Translations under genes and position numbers: made by a program
Source of the DNA: Chalara sp. BL73
Taxonomy: Eukaryota > Ascomycota > Leotiomycetes > Helotiales
Direction: 5' to 3'
NCBI GenBank assembly: GCA_918026815.1
Contig: CAKJVC010000095.1
Span: 124,001 to 188,000, forward strand
Length of the DNA: 64,000 nucleotides
Shown here: positions 1 through 11,831 of the stretch, piece by piece
Layout: the number at the start of each line of letters is the position of its first letter
Position numbering within the stretch: position 1 is the first letter of the stretch
Notes under the pieces: generated by a model
What the model saw: only the letters and a program-made list of their open reading frames with translations
Database searches by the model: none
What the model was told of the DNA's origin: nothing

Positions 1-371
1 AATAGCTCGGGAAAACTGGGGGCTGTGGCTTATTGAGCCGGTCAGATTTATGTCCCTCTATGACCAAAGAGCGTGCCGTGGGAGGGGGTGGGAGGGGGAG
101 AGAGGGTTCGGCCAAACCCAAGCCGTCTTACGGAGGTAGCCCGTGCTTGATGACCCATGATGGGGTGGTCGTGGCTTATTTTCACCTCAGGCTCTGGACC
201 ACGCTTTGCTACTATACAAAGGTACAGCGGGCAATAGTTGTACAACGCTAGTAAGCGTGGTATCATCCAGGTCGCACCACTTTTCCTCATAAAGTAGTTT
301 CTTTCAAGATATCACGCAAAGTGGGGATGATTTTTTATGGTGTTTTGTATTGCTATATATCATTACTGTCA

Positions 372-1150
372 CTGTCTGAAATAGGATCTCTGTAGCTAGA
401 GGATCTGCGGAGGGTATCACAGCGATAGAATACAGGCTTATTGGGAGCGTTACAGATTGGTCATATTATCTACAATTACGGCTGTAATGTGTGTGTGTGA
501 GTTTCTCTAACGTACTTGATTGGTTAGCTGGCCATGTCATCATGCTGGCCACGCAAAAACACCCCAAAAATCACGGTCTTGGCATTTTTATATCTCAAGT
601 ACTATTTATGTTAATAAGTTAAAACTTGAAATTTGGATTCCGAGTACTTAAATAAGCAGTATTTGCCACGATCATGGATCATGTGACCTATCTGGGCTTG
701 GCATGTCATGTGATGACCCCTCATTTCTATTATGGTCGCGGACAACAACAATTGCCTTTCCTCCTTAGTTTAGCATTCTCGTAATAGAACCACCTTACTA
801 GCCGCCTCAACAGGCCAAGGGATTTGGCTTCGTGACAGTATTTTAAGTTTCAAAAATGTTGAGTATTATAAGGATATAGATATAGCATTTCACGCTAAAA
901 TAACCCCTGTAATTTCAGTTTGTAAATAACTATTAATTATATTAGTTTCAAACTTCACTAATGTATAAGAATTACAGTTAAATTGTTATATATCAAGTTT
1001 TATAAAGTTAGATAAAATAGTAGCTGAGATATAGAAGTGCCAAGACCGTGATTTTTGGGGTGTTTTTGCGTGGCCAGCATGATGACATGGCCAGCTAACT
1101 GATCAAGTACGTTGGCTCTTCGGCCTACTTACGTGAGGCGATTCCTGACA
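372..1150. repeat. Dispersed repeat family R1, copy 1 (split by an inserted TIR element)
   Basis: Sequence at 372-508 and its continuation at 1114-1150 matches two other places in the window (23827-24012 and 35004-35190). Shared blocks include GAGGGTATCAC, GATAGAATACAGGCTT, CAATTACGGCTGTAAT and GATTCCTGACA. The two halves are separated by a 603-bp inverted-repeat element, so that element landed inside an existing R1 copy. No coding capacity is visible in R1. Its class is unknown; it may be a relic of a non-autonomous transposon. Confidence 0.7.
510..1112. mobile_element. 603-bp non-autonomous TIR element (MITE-like)
   Basis: About 95 bp at 510-605 is repeated in inverted orientation at about 1017-1112 with roughly half a dozen mismatches. 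Both ends start ACGTACTTGAT and share the inner block CGCAAAAACACCCC. The left flank is TA and the right flank TG, which fits a TA target site with one later change (Tc1/mariner-like). The interior is AT-rich and has no transposase frame. It interrupts repeat R1. Confidence 0.75.
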
Positions 1151-1637
1151 AATAAGCCCGAAGGTTGTGTCACGGGGAAAGCTAGTAGCCGAGGCTCGTT
1201 TAGCTTTCTTTTTACAGCTAGTGCGTTTAGCGCGCATTATAGCTGTATGGGACCTGAGCGTTCCCTTTATTTTGTCTTTTACGAGCGTGTTCCACAACAG
1301 TATTATATCACTTCGCTCACCCGATTGACTATTCTATAGCTTTGGTTTACTCCGTGACAAATTTCAAACTTCTAAGTACAATTTTAAAGTCGAGGGGCAA
1401 TTTTGCTCGAGCACCGATATTAAAACCCTATTTCATGAGAGAGCTTGGTTCTGCGACCACGACTTTAAAAAAGTGCATCACAACGAGGAGACCTAGTAAT
1501 AACTTAATTTTAGTTTTGAATTCTCCGGCATTAAAATCCTTATCTGTTTCGTCACTATTGACGTTTTTATATGATTAGAGCCAAGATTGTGTGACCAAAT
1601 ATAAAACGTCCTTCTTGTTAACGTTTGCTAACTGTTG
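1151..1637. other. AT-rich spacer, no gene seen
   Basis: This stretch lies between repeat copies R1 and R2. Open frames are short (under 80 codons), on both strands, and resemble no protein family that I recognise. Confidence 0.5.
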
Positions 1638-1801
1638 GTACAGGTCTTACCTTCCACGGGGCAAAGGGCGTAGCTCTACTTTGTAGGCCACGCTCTTGCT
1701 CTTGATGGATATGGTAATGATTGTTGTTGTATTAAGTTCTACTCTAGATTCTACAAAATGGGGGTTGTGTGAACCACGTGACCTAATGGGTAGTATGTGG
1801 A
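1638..1801 (-). repeat. Dispersed repeat R2, copy A
   Basis: About 160 bp here matches 35198-35358 in reverse complement with only scattered substitutions and small indels. Shared blocks are TTACCTTCCACGGGGCAAA, GCTCTTGCTCTTGATGGATA and TAGATTCTACAAAATGGGGG. At the second location R2 directly follows a copy of R1; here about 490 bp separates them. This suggests the two were once parts of one larger element. Confidence 0.75.
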
Positions 1802-2668
1802 TCCGTAAACCCCTACTTCCTACACTAACGATTCTAGGATAAAATATATCAATGACCTCCCTGTATCTCCCCTCGCCTCGAATCACCATTTCGAAATTCA
1901 CCCATGCTTTGCTTTTTCTCCATCCATCGGTCTACCTTCTATAGCTGTGGGTTATCCTCGATCATTAGACTTGTCAAAGGCCTATCCTACTAAAAGATAT
2001 CTTTCCGAACACTCTATAGCTGAATTATAAGTCCCTTTAAGACATGTAGGCAATTTAATTTAAGCCCTGTCATTGTAGGAATATCTCCAACATCAATAAT
2101 GTGGAGCTTCTTGCTCCTTGTTGAGCCACGTCCTACATATGTGATGAATAGGTGGCACTTTGATAAATCCAAGGTAAGGGATTACCCGAAGCTGGTATGC
2201 TCCTCGCACCTCCGGTTAGTCTGACAGCTCTTGAAGTTCTGAGCTTCCATTCTATTGCGACTGAACTACTTTCTATTCAATTTTGGCTGACAGCTCTCAT
2301 ATATACATGGTGGCACGCCGTGCCACTAGGCCGTGACTCTCCACTTAACTCACATTTAGTGTTGCTCAGATAATACCTTGATACCTGACTTACATTAAGT
2401 CAACAAGGTTGAGGTTCCCAAGGTAGCTAAATGACGACGGTTGTCTATGCTCACTGTAGCAATTTGAGGAGACATGACTCGTAAGTAAATGAAGAATCAT
2501 GTTATAGAGACTTCGGTTAATAGAGCTAGATATTCAGAGCAGCAATAAACTCTTAATAAGACGCGCATTCAGCTCAAGGTCAGAGCTTCGTTTCCCGGGT
2601 TGAAGATTCTACTTCACCACTATCCAGTCCAACAACTAATGCATACTGCCATACAATACTTTAAACAG
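1802..2668. other. Intergenic, nothing recognised
   Basis: No frame of note and no repeat seen elsewhere in the window. The 3' end abuts the stop codon of the feruloyl esterase gene, so part of it should hold that gene's 3' UTR. Confidence 0.5.
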
Positions 2669-3532
2669 TTAATTAAACTGTGAGAAGAACTCCCATGTGT
2701 TTTGGGGGGCAAAAGGTGTGGATGAGCCGCTCTCCATCTGGGATGGATTGTGATCTCCACTGTGTATCACCCAGGTCACCGGATAGCCTTCCTTGCAACC
2801 TTTATATACAGTCTTGACAGATCTGCCCCCTTGTGGCTGCGGTTCCTGGACCGCGGTACATCCATTGTTCTTGAGGAACCTGTCACGCAATGAGCGGCCA
2901 CCAGAAACATTCAGAACCGAGTCCGAAGTGCCGTGCTGTCCATAATATGCGACTGGATCATTTCCTCCAGAACAACCACTAAGTAACGAGCCAGAAATAA
3001 CGGCAATGGCACGGATATCCTTGGGCCGTGCGCATGCGATAGCATAGGACATGGCGCCACCGTAGCTAAAGCCAGTGGAGAAACGGAGGGTGGTGTCGAC
3101 GCAGAGATCTGCTTCGACCGTCTTGACCATATTGTCGAAGAAGGTGATGTCCTCGCCTCCCGAGTTGCCCCAACCGTTGTTGAGTCCATTTGGCACAACG
3201 AAGATGGCGCTGTTGTTTGTTAATGGCGGGAGACCGTAGTAAGGTAGGACACCACCCTTGTTTGGGTCCTCTCCGTTGACGATATTAGTGGCGCTACCAC
3301 CAAGTTGATGCCAGGTAAAGATCAGGCGGTATGGGCGGTTTTTGTCGTACTGAGATGGGAGCTTCATGATATACTGACGTTGCTTGCCATTGACGGTCAT
3401 AGTGTAAGATTTGCTGGTTATTGTCGGATCCTTGCCACAGCCAGCGGATTTTGCGGCGAAGGACATGTCCAGAGACGCAAAGACAATAAATGCTATGACT
3501 ACGACTACCATATAATTCGGTCGCCTACACAT
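2669..3532 (-). CDS. faeC-like: Secreted feruloyl esterase, FaeC/CE1-like
   Basis: Single-exon gene, 287 aa from the first ATG. A second ATG seven codons in (3511) would leave a cleaner signal peptide (MVVVVIAFIVFASLDMSFA). Mature protein begins near AKSAGCGK. The esterase nucleophile motif G-F-S-Y-G-G is at residues 154-159 (Ser156); Asp204 (GTSDS) and His261 (GDHNPS) are the likely triad partners. Length and Cys-rich spacing fit the fungal FaeC/polyhydroxybutyrate-depolymerase-like esterases, which release ferulate from arabinoxylan outside the cell. It is divergent to the beta-xylosidase, with a shared 1.66-kb upstream region. An acetylxylan esterase activity is the main alternative. Confidence 0.85.
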   Translation of the reverse strand: MCRRPNYMVVVVIAFIVFASLDMSFAAKSAGCGKDPTITSKSYTMTVNGKQRQYIMKLPSQYDKNRPYRLIFTWHQLGGSATNIVNGEDPNKGGVLPYYGLPPLTNNSAIFVVPNGLNNGWGNSGGEDITFFDNMVKTVEADLCVDTTLRFSTGFSYGGAMSYAIACARPKDIRAIAVISGSLLSGCSGGNDPVAYYGQHGTSDSVLNVSGGRSLRDRFLKNNGCTAVQEPQPQGGRSVKTVYKGCKEGYPVTWVIHSGDHNPSQMESGSSTPFAPQNTWEFFSQFN

Positions 3533-5194
3533 CTTGTAGATTCAACTGATAGAGGTAAAGAAGTGATTGACGACACGCGCCGACCAAATAAGGCGCAGTA
3601 AACAGCAAAAATCAACGGGTGGAATACAGTTAACAGAATAAATCTGCAAGATGGCTGGACAGATACTTGGTTCTGCTGTAGTAGGTAAAGAGGATTTATA
3701 TACCTCTTACTGATGTTTACCGGAAGTTCAGGCTAGAGAGTAATGAAATCATTCGACACTGTCCAAAGCCCGGCATTTGTAGCGGCATCTCTCTGATACA
3801 GCTCTCCGGCTTTTCACATGTATTTTTCATTTACGAAATAATTCTAGGTTGACCCATACTTGGACTATTCGCGTGTTAAGCGACAATAATTACGGAACCT
3901 GTGGCCGGGTCCTAGACTGGAAGAATTTAAACCTTAATCAGTTATAAATCGACCTATTATAAAAGTAATCCTAAGAAATTCTCTACTAATGTGCCGAAGT
4001 TCACTTAGCCTCAGAATAAGTCGTATTATAGTACTAGCACTGGTTATTATCCTCTATGCATCTACCTAGCTTTTATATCTGTTAGGATTATATACAAAAA
4101 CCCCACTACTTTTTTATTAATGATAGAAGAATCCTGAACTTTAATAATTAATTCTCTTAGCTAACAGAGAGGCTAGTTTCATTTTTTTTAAATAGTTTAG
4201 GCAAATCTAAATATAGGTATGTCGAGAATAATAACCGGTGCTATTAACAAGTTTCCAAGTTATAATAGTAACTATTAATTTTATGGCTTTCTATTACTAT
4301 TATTAAACCTTCTAATTCTTCGCTCTAAGTAGTGTTTTAGCGTGGCTAAGCACAGATAGGAGAATAAACGCCTCTATAGCACCCGCAATAGGGGTAGCCG
4401 ATTTAACCACATAGCCATAGGCTTGCATCCTAAGCGGGTTAGTTTACGGCCCCTACCGAATTAGGCTATAATGCTCCCCGCGTTTCGGCAAACGCTCTAA
4501 ACTTTGTCCAACGAGTCGTCTTCCGACTTCCATACCCTTCTTCACCTACAACTTCCTATGTCGATCGCTAATCATTCTTTATCGATTAATGTTTACCTTA
4601 TCTTCGGTCCCGAGGGCCCGGCACCGATTTGCAAACATGTTCATATGCCCTGGCCGTATCTAGACCCCAGATAGCCTCTTTAGATGAGCAGTAGATATTA
4701 CGGATGGTTACTATCATCGTTAATAATCATGAACCATATAACGATCTCAAATGCATTGCTACTTAGCCTTTTAAGCCTGCAAAACCCCGTCTGGCCCGAC
4801 TTAATGATGGCCTTGGCATTGGATCTTGCAACAAGGTTGCAGTTACATTTTCTGGTAGAGGCGGCCCTATAGGGTAATTAGGTGAAATTCATCCTATATC
4901 AGGAAATGGTTTCAATAGCATCTTGGAAGGCGAGCATCCTCTTGGAACATATCGCGATAATAAGCCATCGACCTTCACTGGTTTTCGCAACTATTTGCTT
5001 TCCTCAATGTCGATCACGGCTAGGCCGGCCCGTCTTGACAACAGCTACTAATTACTAGAATTTAGTCAATACGTGCGGCCATAGCAAATGCACATAAACT
5101 CGACATTTGGCAACGATCATGCCTATAGCCTTGTTCATCGCCCCGTCCATCTCATAAAGTTTGCTTTGTGGTTTCAGCCCCATGTCTATCAATC
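3533..5194. promoter_or_regulatory. Shared upstream region of esterase and beta-xylosidase, with XlnR-type GGCTAR motifs
   Basis: The region between the two divergent genes has no credible gene and is AT-rich near 4000-4330. GGCTAR hexamers, the core bound by the xylanase regulator XlnR/Xyr1, occur at 4005-4010 (as TTAGCC), 4344-4349 (GGCTAA), 4763-4768 (TTAGCC) and 5018-5023 (GGCTAG, about 175 bp before the xylosidase ATG). Such a short motif is expected by chance about once per kb, so this only suggests co-regulation. Confidence 0.4.
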
Positions 5195-7522
5195 ATGAAG
5201 CCGTCATCAGCAATTTATATCGTCGGATTGGTGCTGCTAGCCTCGCAGTCGTCCAGTGCGGCTCTTCCTGACTGCGTGAACGGGCCTCTAAAGTCGAATA
5301 AAGTGTGTGATGTGACCACCTCACCGGCCGACCGAGCGTCTGCTCTTGTTCAAGCTATGCAGTCAAGCGAAAAGCTGCAGAACATCGTCAGGTATGCGTT
5401 GCGAGATGGATTGATGTTCAAGAATCGAAATTGACCATTTCCTAGCAAATCGCAAGGGGTCTCACGGCTCGGCCTACCGCCTTACAACTGGTGGAGTGAG
5501 GCGCTCCACGGCGTCGCTGGCGCTCCTGGGGTGTCATTCTCGGCCTCGCCACCATGGAACTATGCTACTTCCTTTCCCATGCCACTCCTTATGTCGGCAG
5601 CATTTGATGATGACCTCATCGAACGGGTTGGAACCGCGATTGGCACAGAAGCAAGAGCCTTTGGCAATGCCGGCCATTCTGGAATCGACTTCTGGACTCC
5701 AAATATCAACCCTTTCAAAGACCCACGCTGGGGCCGTGGCTCCGAGACACCAGGCGAAGACACCTTGCGCCTGAAGGGCTATGTAGCAGCTCTGCTTCGT
5801 GGTCTCGAAGGAAAACATTCCCAGAGACGCATAATTGCCACTTGCAAGCATTACGCAGCCAATGACCTTGAATCATGGGGTGGCGTAACAAGACATAACT
5901 TCAACGCGAAGATCACCCTACAAGATTTAGCTGAGTACTATCTACAGCCCTTCCAGCAATGCGCGAGGGATTCCAAGGTTGGATCTTTCATGTGCTCCTA
6001 CAACAGCGTCAACGGAGTTCCAGCCTGCGCCAACAAATATCTTCTGCAGACGATTCTTCGGGAGCACTGGAACTGGACGAGTGAGAACCAATACATCACT
6101 AGCGACTGTGAGGCTGTCCAAGACGTTTCACTGAACCACCACTACGCTCCTACGAACGCTGCGGGTACGGCGCTCACTTTCAACGCGGGTATGGACAGTA
6201 GCTGCGAATTCTCCTCATCCTCGGATATACCTGGAGCATGGCAGAGCAAGCAGCTTACGGAAGCCACGGTCGATCGGGCTTTGCGACGATTATATGAAGG
6301 GCTTGTCAGAGCTGGATACTTCGATGGAGCCAAAGCTCACTATGCCTCGCTTGGCTGGTCGGATGTCAACACGCCACAAGCACAACAACTAGCTCTTCAA
6401 GCCACGGTCGATGGCATAGTCATGCTCAAGAATGACGGCGCCCTTCCTCTGAACCTACACACTCGCACCAAAGTTGCCATGATTGGGTTCTGGGCCAACG
6501 CGACCAACAAGCTGCAGGGGGGATATAGTGGCAAGGCGCCATATCTACACACACCTGTATACGCCGCTCAACGGATGGGTCTGACGCTTAATGTTGCCCC
6601 GGGCCCTATTCTGGAAACAACCTCTGCTCAGGATAACTGGACCGCCAACGCACTAGCAGCCGCGTCGAAGTCAGAAGTCGTTCTCTACTTTGGGGGTCTC
6701 GATACATCGGCAGCAGCAGAAGGAGTCGACCGAACCTCGCTGGAATGGCCCGGCGCGCAAGTGGCTTTGATCAACAAACTCGCGGGGCTCGGCAAGCCGC
6801 TAGTGATTGTGCAGGAAGGCGACCAACTCGACAACACGCCGCTCCTCACCAACAAGGGGGTATCCTCAATCCTCTGGGCTAGTTGGCCGGGGCAGGACGG
6901 GGGAACGGCAGTGATGCAGATTATCAGTGGGATGAAGAGCCCTGCCGGCCGCCTTCCTGTGACACAGTACCCTGCGAATTATACCCAGTTAGCAATGACA
7001 GATATGAACCTTCGTCCAAATGGTTCCAATCCAGGGCGTACATATCGGTGGTACCGAAGTCCGGTCCAGGCCTTTGGATCCGGCTTGCACTACACCACCT
7101 TCATCGCCGCATTCGCAAACTACAGCACTAGCTTGTCTATTCTGGCCCTCTTAGACGGCTGTAAGAACGTAAACCCGGATACGTGCGCTCTCCAGCCTCT
7201 TCCCGTCAGCGTCGCTAACACAGGAAATCACACGTCCGATTTTGTTGCGCTCGTCTTCGTCGCCAGCCAGGCTGGACCCAAGCCGTACCCGATCAAGTCA
7301 CTCGCTGCGTACGGTCGCCTCCGAAACGTCATTTCCGGCCACACAGCCACCGCGGCATTGCCGTGGACTCTTGGTAGCTTGGCCAGGCACGACGAGAATG
7401 GCAATACTATTCTATACCCTGGTAATTATACACTGATGCTGGATCAGCCTACGCAGGCGACGACGACCTTGGTCCTTACTGGTGATTCTGCTGTACTGGA
7501 CAAGTGGCCGGCGGCGAGCTAG
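5195..7522 (+). CDS. bxlB-like: Secreted GH3 beta-1,4-xylosidase
   Basis: Exons 5195-5391 and 5446-7522; the 54-bp intron (GTATGC..CCTAG) rejoins the frame through a split Ser codon, giving 757 aa, the usual size for fungal XlnD/BxlB enzymes. A signal peptide covers about residues 1-24 (MKPSSAIYIV.., ..SSSAA). GH3 landmarks in order: RLGLPPYNWWSEALHG, the GFxxPNINPFKDPRWGRGxETPGED-type block, KHYAANDLE, and Y-I-T-S-D-C-E-A-V with Asp286 as the expected nucleophile. The C-terminal half holds the GH3-C domain and a fibronectin III-like tail. It hydrolyses xylo-oligosaccharides to xylose, the step after xylanase and debranching esterase. Confidence 0.93.
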
Positions 7523-8944
7523 CGGAAAGATATAATAAGTGTAGAAATACAGATGAAGCAAAACATCCCGTATAGAAGTTTTGAGAACTTTACTAGTTTC
7601 TAACTTTTCGTCTTAATAGTTATTTCTTCTAATATATTAGTATACCGACCATTAGTAATGTAGTCCACAAGCGCGTTTCTACCACAAGTGAATTTCCATA
7701 TTTTTCTTGGCATCGTACAAAACTCACAAATACCTCAACAGTAAAACAATTAATGCAGATCACAAGCGGACCGACAAAACAAGCAAACCGACTATTTTTT
7801 CTTGGCATTAGACAAAAACATTAAATGTTTAAACAATGCAAATAATTGATTATAATTCTTCAGTATCTGAATGTTCAAGTTCTAATCGACTGTTTTGACA
7901 TGTTCATATATTGCGGCCAACCTGCTTGTAGGTGCTGCTCTGGCCACAGGTCTTGAACGACTAGTAGACAGCTCTTGTTATGCCAAAGTAGACAAGCCAA
8001 TGGCATCCTCATGTCTTCTTATGCACTGTTTGGCACACATTGCCATGGAATGACTTGATGCCCAAAATTGATACAGTACACGACGTTCAAAAGGACTTTC
8101 AGTTAGGGTGGGGCTCGGGGCTCGGCTAATAACCTATTTTTCACTGTATCGCGGTTTTAAGTATTGAAGATGCCTAAGTTTAATTGTATCTCTTTGCTAG
8201 CAAGACATATAAAAGGTGTAGCACGGATTTTACGTATATTCTGTGTTCACTCAGTCTTGGTACTGGGCCAAAGTTTTAACCAAATTGTGGAAAAGATCAC
8301 TATTACACGAAACTTCAATCGGCAGGCCGGCCACGGATTGCTTCCAACATTGTATGTTCTGGGATATGCCGCTTTTTGAAGCCGTTTCGTATTCTCATAT
8401 TATATAACTAATCGTGCATGAAGTAAATAAAGGGTGGTGGTGGTTTACTACGCCAGGCTAAGCCTAAAGGCCGCTAAAGTATATAAGTATGTGCGCGTGA
8501 GTCGCTCAATTATAGCCGGTATATGTAACAGGCAAGTCTTGGCGGTTGAAGAACCTGAGTGTGAAGTAATAATGCGGGGTATTATTTCGCAAGTTATTTT
8601 CTTGTTCTAGTAATGATTAACACTTTAGCCCACTTGAAAACCCAGAAGCAAATGCGTTTTGAATAATTTGCAAATTTGCTCGGTGTTACTACGGAGGCTG
8701 GAATAATAGGCAATACTGATACGAATGCGTTTCCCTATTAGTTCGGCCCTTCTACAGAAGCTATAATGTTAGGCAATATGGTTACCATCGCCATGTAACC
8801 CTATAATTTTAGATATGCATGAAAACCATCAAACCTTTATCTGGGGCGAGCTCAAGCGGTATATATATAAGCTTAGCAGAGTCTGCAAAGAAAGATATCA
8901 AGCAAGTCAATTTCACCTCATTTCAGCTATCTATGTTGAGTACA
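7523..8944. other. Intergenic; upstream region of the GH12 gene
   Basis: No gene seen. The region has two XlnR-type hexamers, GGCTAA at 8456-8461 and TTAGCC at 8625-8630, and a TATATATAAG-type AT block just before the GH12 start (about 8859-8870). A 71-codon frame at 8164-8379 has no recognisable features. Confidence 0.4.
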
Positions 8945-9801
8945 ATGAAGGTCTCCTTTACTCTATTTTCAGCCTTGACTGGCATTGTATCGGCCTTGGC
9001 TTTGCCAGAGCAGTCACTAAACAAACGTGCTACGAGCTTATGTGACCAGTACAGCTACTATGCATCCGATGGCTACTATTTTAACAACAATAGGTGGGGC
9101 CAGGGATCAGCAACTTCTGGCTCCCAGTGCCTATATGTTGATAACACTTCAAATTCTGGAGTCTCATGGCGGGCTGATTGGACATGGGCCGGTGGCCAGA
9201 ATAATGTCAAGAGCTATCCTTATGCTGCAAAGAGCCTCACGCCGAAGATTATCTCGCAAATAGGTTCTATGCAAACATCCATGAGCTGGTCATATTCCAA
9301 CACCAATATTAGAGCCAATGTTGCTTACGACCTTTTCACTGCAGCAGACCGGAACCACGCTACCTCTTCGGGGGATTATGAGTTAATGATATGGTTTGTC
9401 TACATTTCATAAAAGAAAGTTACCTGCTTCTAAATTATTATCACAGGCTAGCTGCCTACGGATCCGTTGGGCCTATAGGCTCCCAGATTGCCACTGTATC
9501 TGTTGCCGGCCGCAACTGGAACCTCTACTACGGCTTGAATGGTAGCATGAAGGTTTACTCGTTTGTCACACCCAGTGGCCCCATGAATGGCTTCAATGGC
9601 AACGCTAAGGACTTTTTCAACTACCTCGCCAACAGCCAAGGCTATCCCGCCAGCAACCAGTACTTGATTAGTGAGTTTTTCTTGTCCATAACTTAGATCT
9701 TCCCAACTAATCCACCGCTAGCTTTCCAAGCCGGAACGGAACCATTTACTGGTGGCCCAACAACTTTTACAGTATCCAGCTTTTCTGCTAGTATTAACTA
9801 G
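8945..9801 (+). CDS. Secreted GH12 xyloglucanase / endo-beta-1,4-glucanase
   Basis: Three exons, 8945-9393, 9447-9670 and 9722-9801 (introns 53 and 51 bp), giving 250 aa, normal for GH12. A signal peptide (MKVSFTLFSALTGIVSALA) is followed by a Kex2-type KR at residues 27-28, so the mature enzyme likely starts at ATSLCDQY. The catalytic nucleophile is Glu146 in Y-E-L-M-I-W and the acid/base is Glu231 in A-G-T-E-P-F. The first intron splits the Trp codon just after the nucleophile motif; without splicing a stop follows at once. The family cleaves xyloglucan or beta-glucan; which one cannot be told from sequence alone. An ATG 12 nt upstream (8933) is also possible. Confidence 0.92.
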
Positions 9802-11831
9802 TAGAATCCCAGTGTCTAGTGTTTGTATCCCAGGTTGAAGTTATATACAGAATCTAAAGTGGTGGGGACTTATGGAGATGGAGATATACTTTCGGTCCGC
9901 TTGAATTCAGATCCAGTTGAACCTAGCAAGTTTGATTTACTGTATATAGCTAAGTTTAAATATTGTGAAATTTTCATATATCCTTAGTTAGGCTCAGGGC
10001 TTGCCATGAAGGTGCCCAATTATGCCGTCAGTTGCCATGTTCTAGTCGAGGGAGCCGAGCATGTCCCTTATGCACTGTTGCCCATTCCCCATAAAGATAT
10101 ATTTAGTGTCAAGTTGACCAGATCAATAAAGTACAATTAATTGAAATGCCTAATGCAGGTATATCCTAGAGTCACCTCATTACAACCCTCCTCCTTGAAA
10201 AGCATAAATGAAATCACTCTGGCCGTTAAGTTGGCCTTTGGTTCTGACACTTTTTCCTGTCAGCCCAGTGTGCAAGTTATATCTTTCCATTGTTGAATAG
10301 CCCGAAAGGAAATTGATTTTTGACCATTTTAATTTTTCCAGTCACCTCCTACAAGCTGATCAGCAATACCCTCTTGCGAGAGGCGACGTATTCTTGCTCA
10401 TATTCGGGAGAGATAGATTACTGCGACGGGTAAAATGGTACCACTGCACCATGCGACTCAAAAGTGAATCCACTGATGGCCAACATGCTACAGTGATATA
10501 TATACCCCTAACTCTCCGTGACAGGTACAATACAAAATTTAAACTATCAATAGCTTTTGCTCATCATTAGCCTTAACCAGCGCTTTCTCGCACAGTCGTA
10601 GAGTTAGACTGCGTAGGTTTTGCTTTTCCATCTATACGACTTGATTCGACATGAATCTACCTAAATTCTAGTCCTAGTTAAACCATTTCTTTCCAATGAT
10701 CTTCGGAATTAAACCGCTTCTCCTCTAAACTAATCAATAAGTCAGGCGCTTTTGGCTTAAAGTGCCACGAAGACGAATATATTCGATTCTTGATTCAAAG
10801 AGAAAGTAATTAGAGGCTTCTAATTGTTATATATAACCAAAGTGGGGGTGTTAGAATGTTTGGCCGTATGCTAAGCAAACCGAAGTTGGCCGGCGGTAAT
10901 GGCCCCAACTCTTACAATAGATGTACAAGATATGCTCGAAACCGGCGTGTACGCAGAGGATTTGACAAGACTTCTCGTCCGTTACGACTATAAAACTAAG
11001 GGTTTGTATCAATACTTCTAGTATAGAGTAGTTACTGAATGGGGGGTGGGCGATGTGACAGAGCCACATCACTCGGATGGGAGGCATATCCTCATCCCTT
11101 CATTCAGTCTTCAACAATCAAATCACATTTAACCCAACAGGCAACTACGTAGCAACTACGTGGTGTTGCCACGGGTAGAGTGATCCCACACTAAGCGACC
11201 CGCCCTCATCAAATATTTACGATGCTCCCTCCTCTTTTGTCAACACCACAAATGCAAATAATGCGCTGATGCAATATATTAGCTGAAGCAAAATCTATTG
11301 GGGCGGGTGGATGAGCATCTAAAAAAGAAGGGGCGTGAGGCGACCACTTTTACGCCGTCAACGCGTCAGCCGACCGTCTTCCATCGCCTAACAGTGACTG
11401 CCATCTGCCCTTCTGATTCAAGTTTAATCAGCCTCCGTTTTATGTAAAGGTTTACCAAAGTCCAGCAACTACCAAAGTTTTATGTAAAAATGTAGTTATT
11501 TATTTAGTTAAAAGCTTTATGTTTAAATTACTTTGGTTTGGCAATTTATAGTTTACTTCATCTCGCCCGCAATGTTTCTATCCTTATACAAAAAACTTAA
11601 TATTCAGCCTATTTTATATACAGTGCCAACTAACGTGGCCTAAGCCTCGTCCAGAGCCCAAGGCAACCCCAGAACGCTACATAGTTGTAGCTACAAATAT
11701 AACTTCCATTGACCCCTAACCCTAACTACTCCGCCAACGATAATTTTTATGCCAAACTCCAAGCCACTTTATACCCATCCCAAGCCTCCATACTTTTTAC
11801 ACTTTGATTATTACGTCAGAAAACGTTGCTA
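9802..11831. other. 2-kb intergenic stretch, no gene seen
   Basis: It separates the convergent GH12 and dioxygenase genes. Short frames at 10313-10570 (+) and 10851-11087 (-) show no signal peptide, domain or codon pattern that would support a gene. Sequence is AT-rich with poly-A/T tracts, as expected for 3' UTRs and spacer. Confidence 0.45.

Noticed and set aside
33..290. Overlapping 72- and 80-codon frames on opposite strands at the window start
   Set aside because: No domain, signal peptide or splice support; composition follows the G-rich + strand and both frames are likely chance.
1..400. Subtelomeric position
   Set aside because: No TTAGGG arrays at either edge; the accessory character alone does not show chromosome position.
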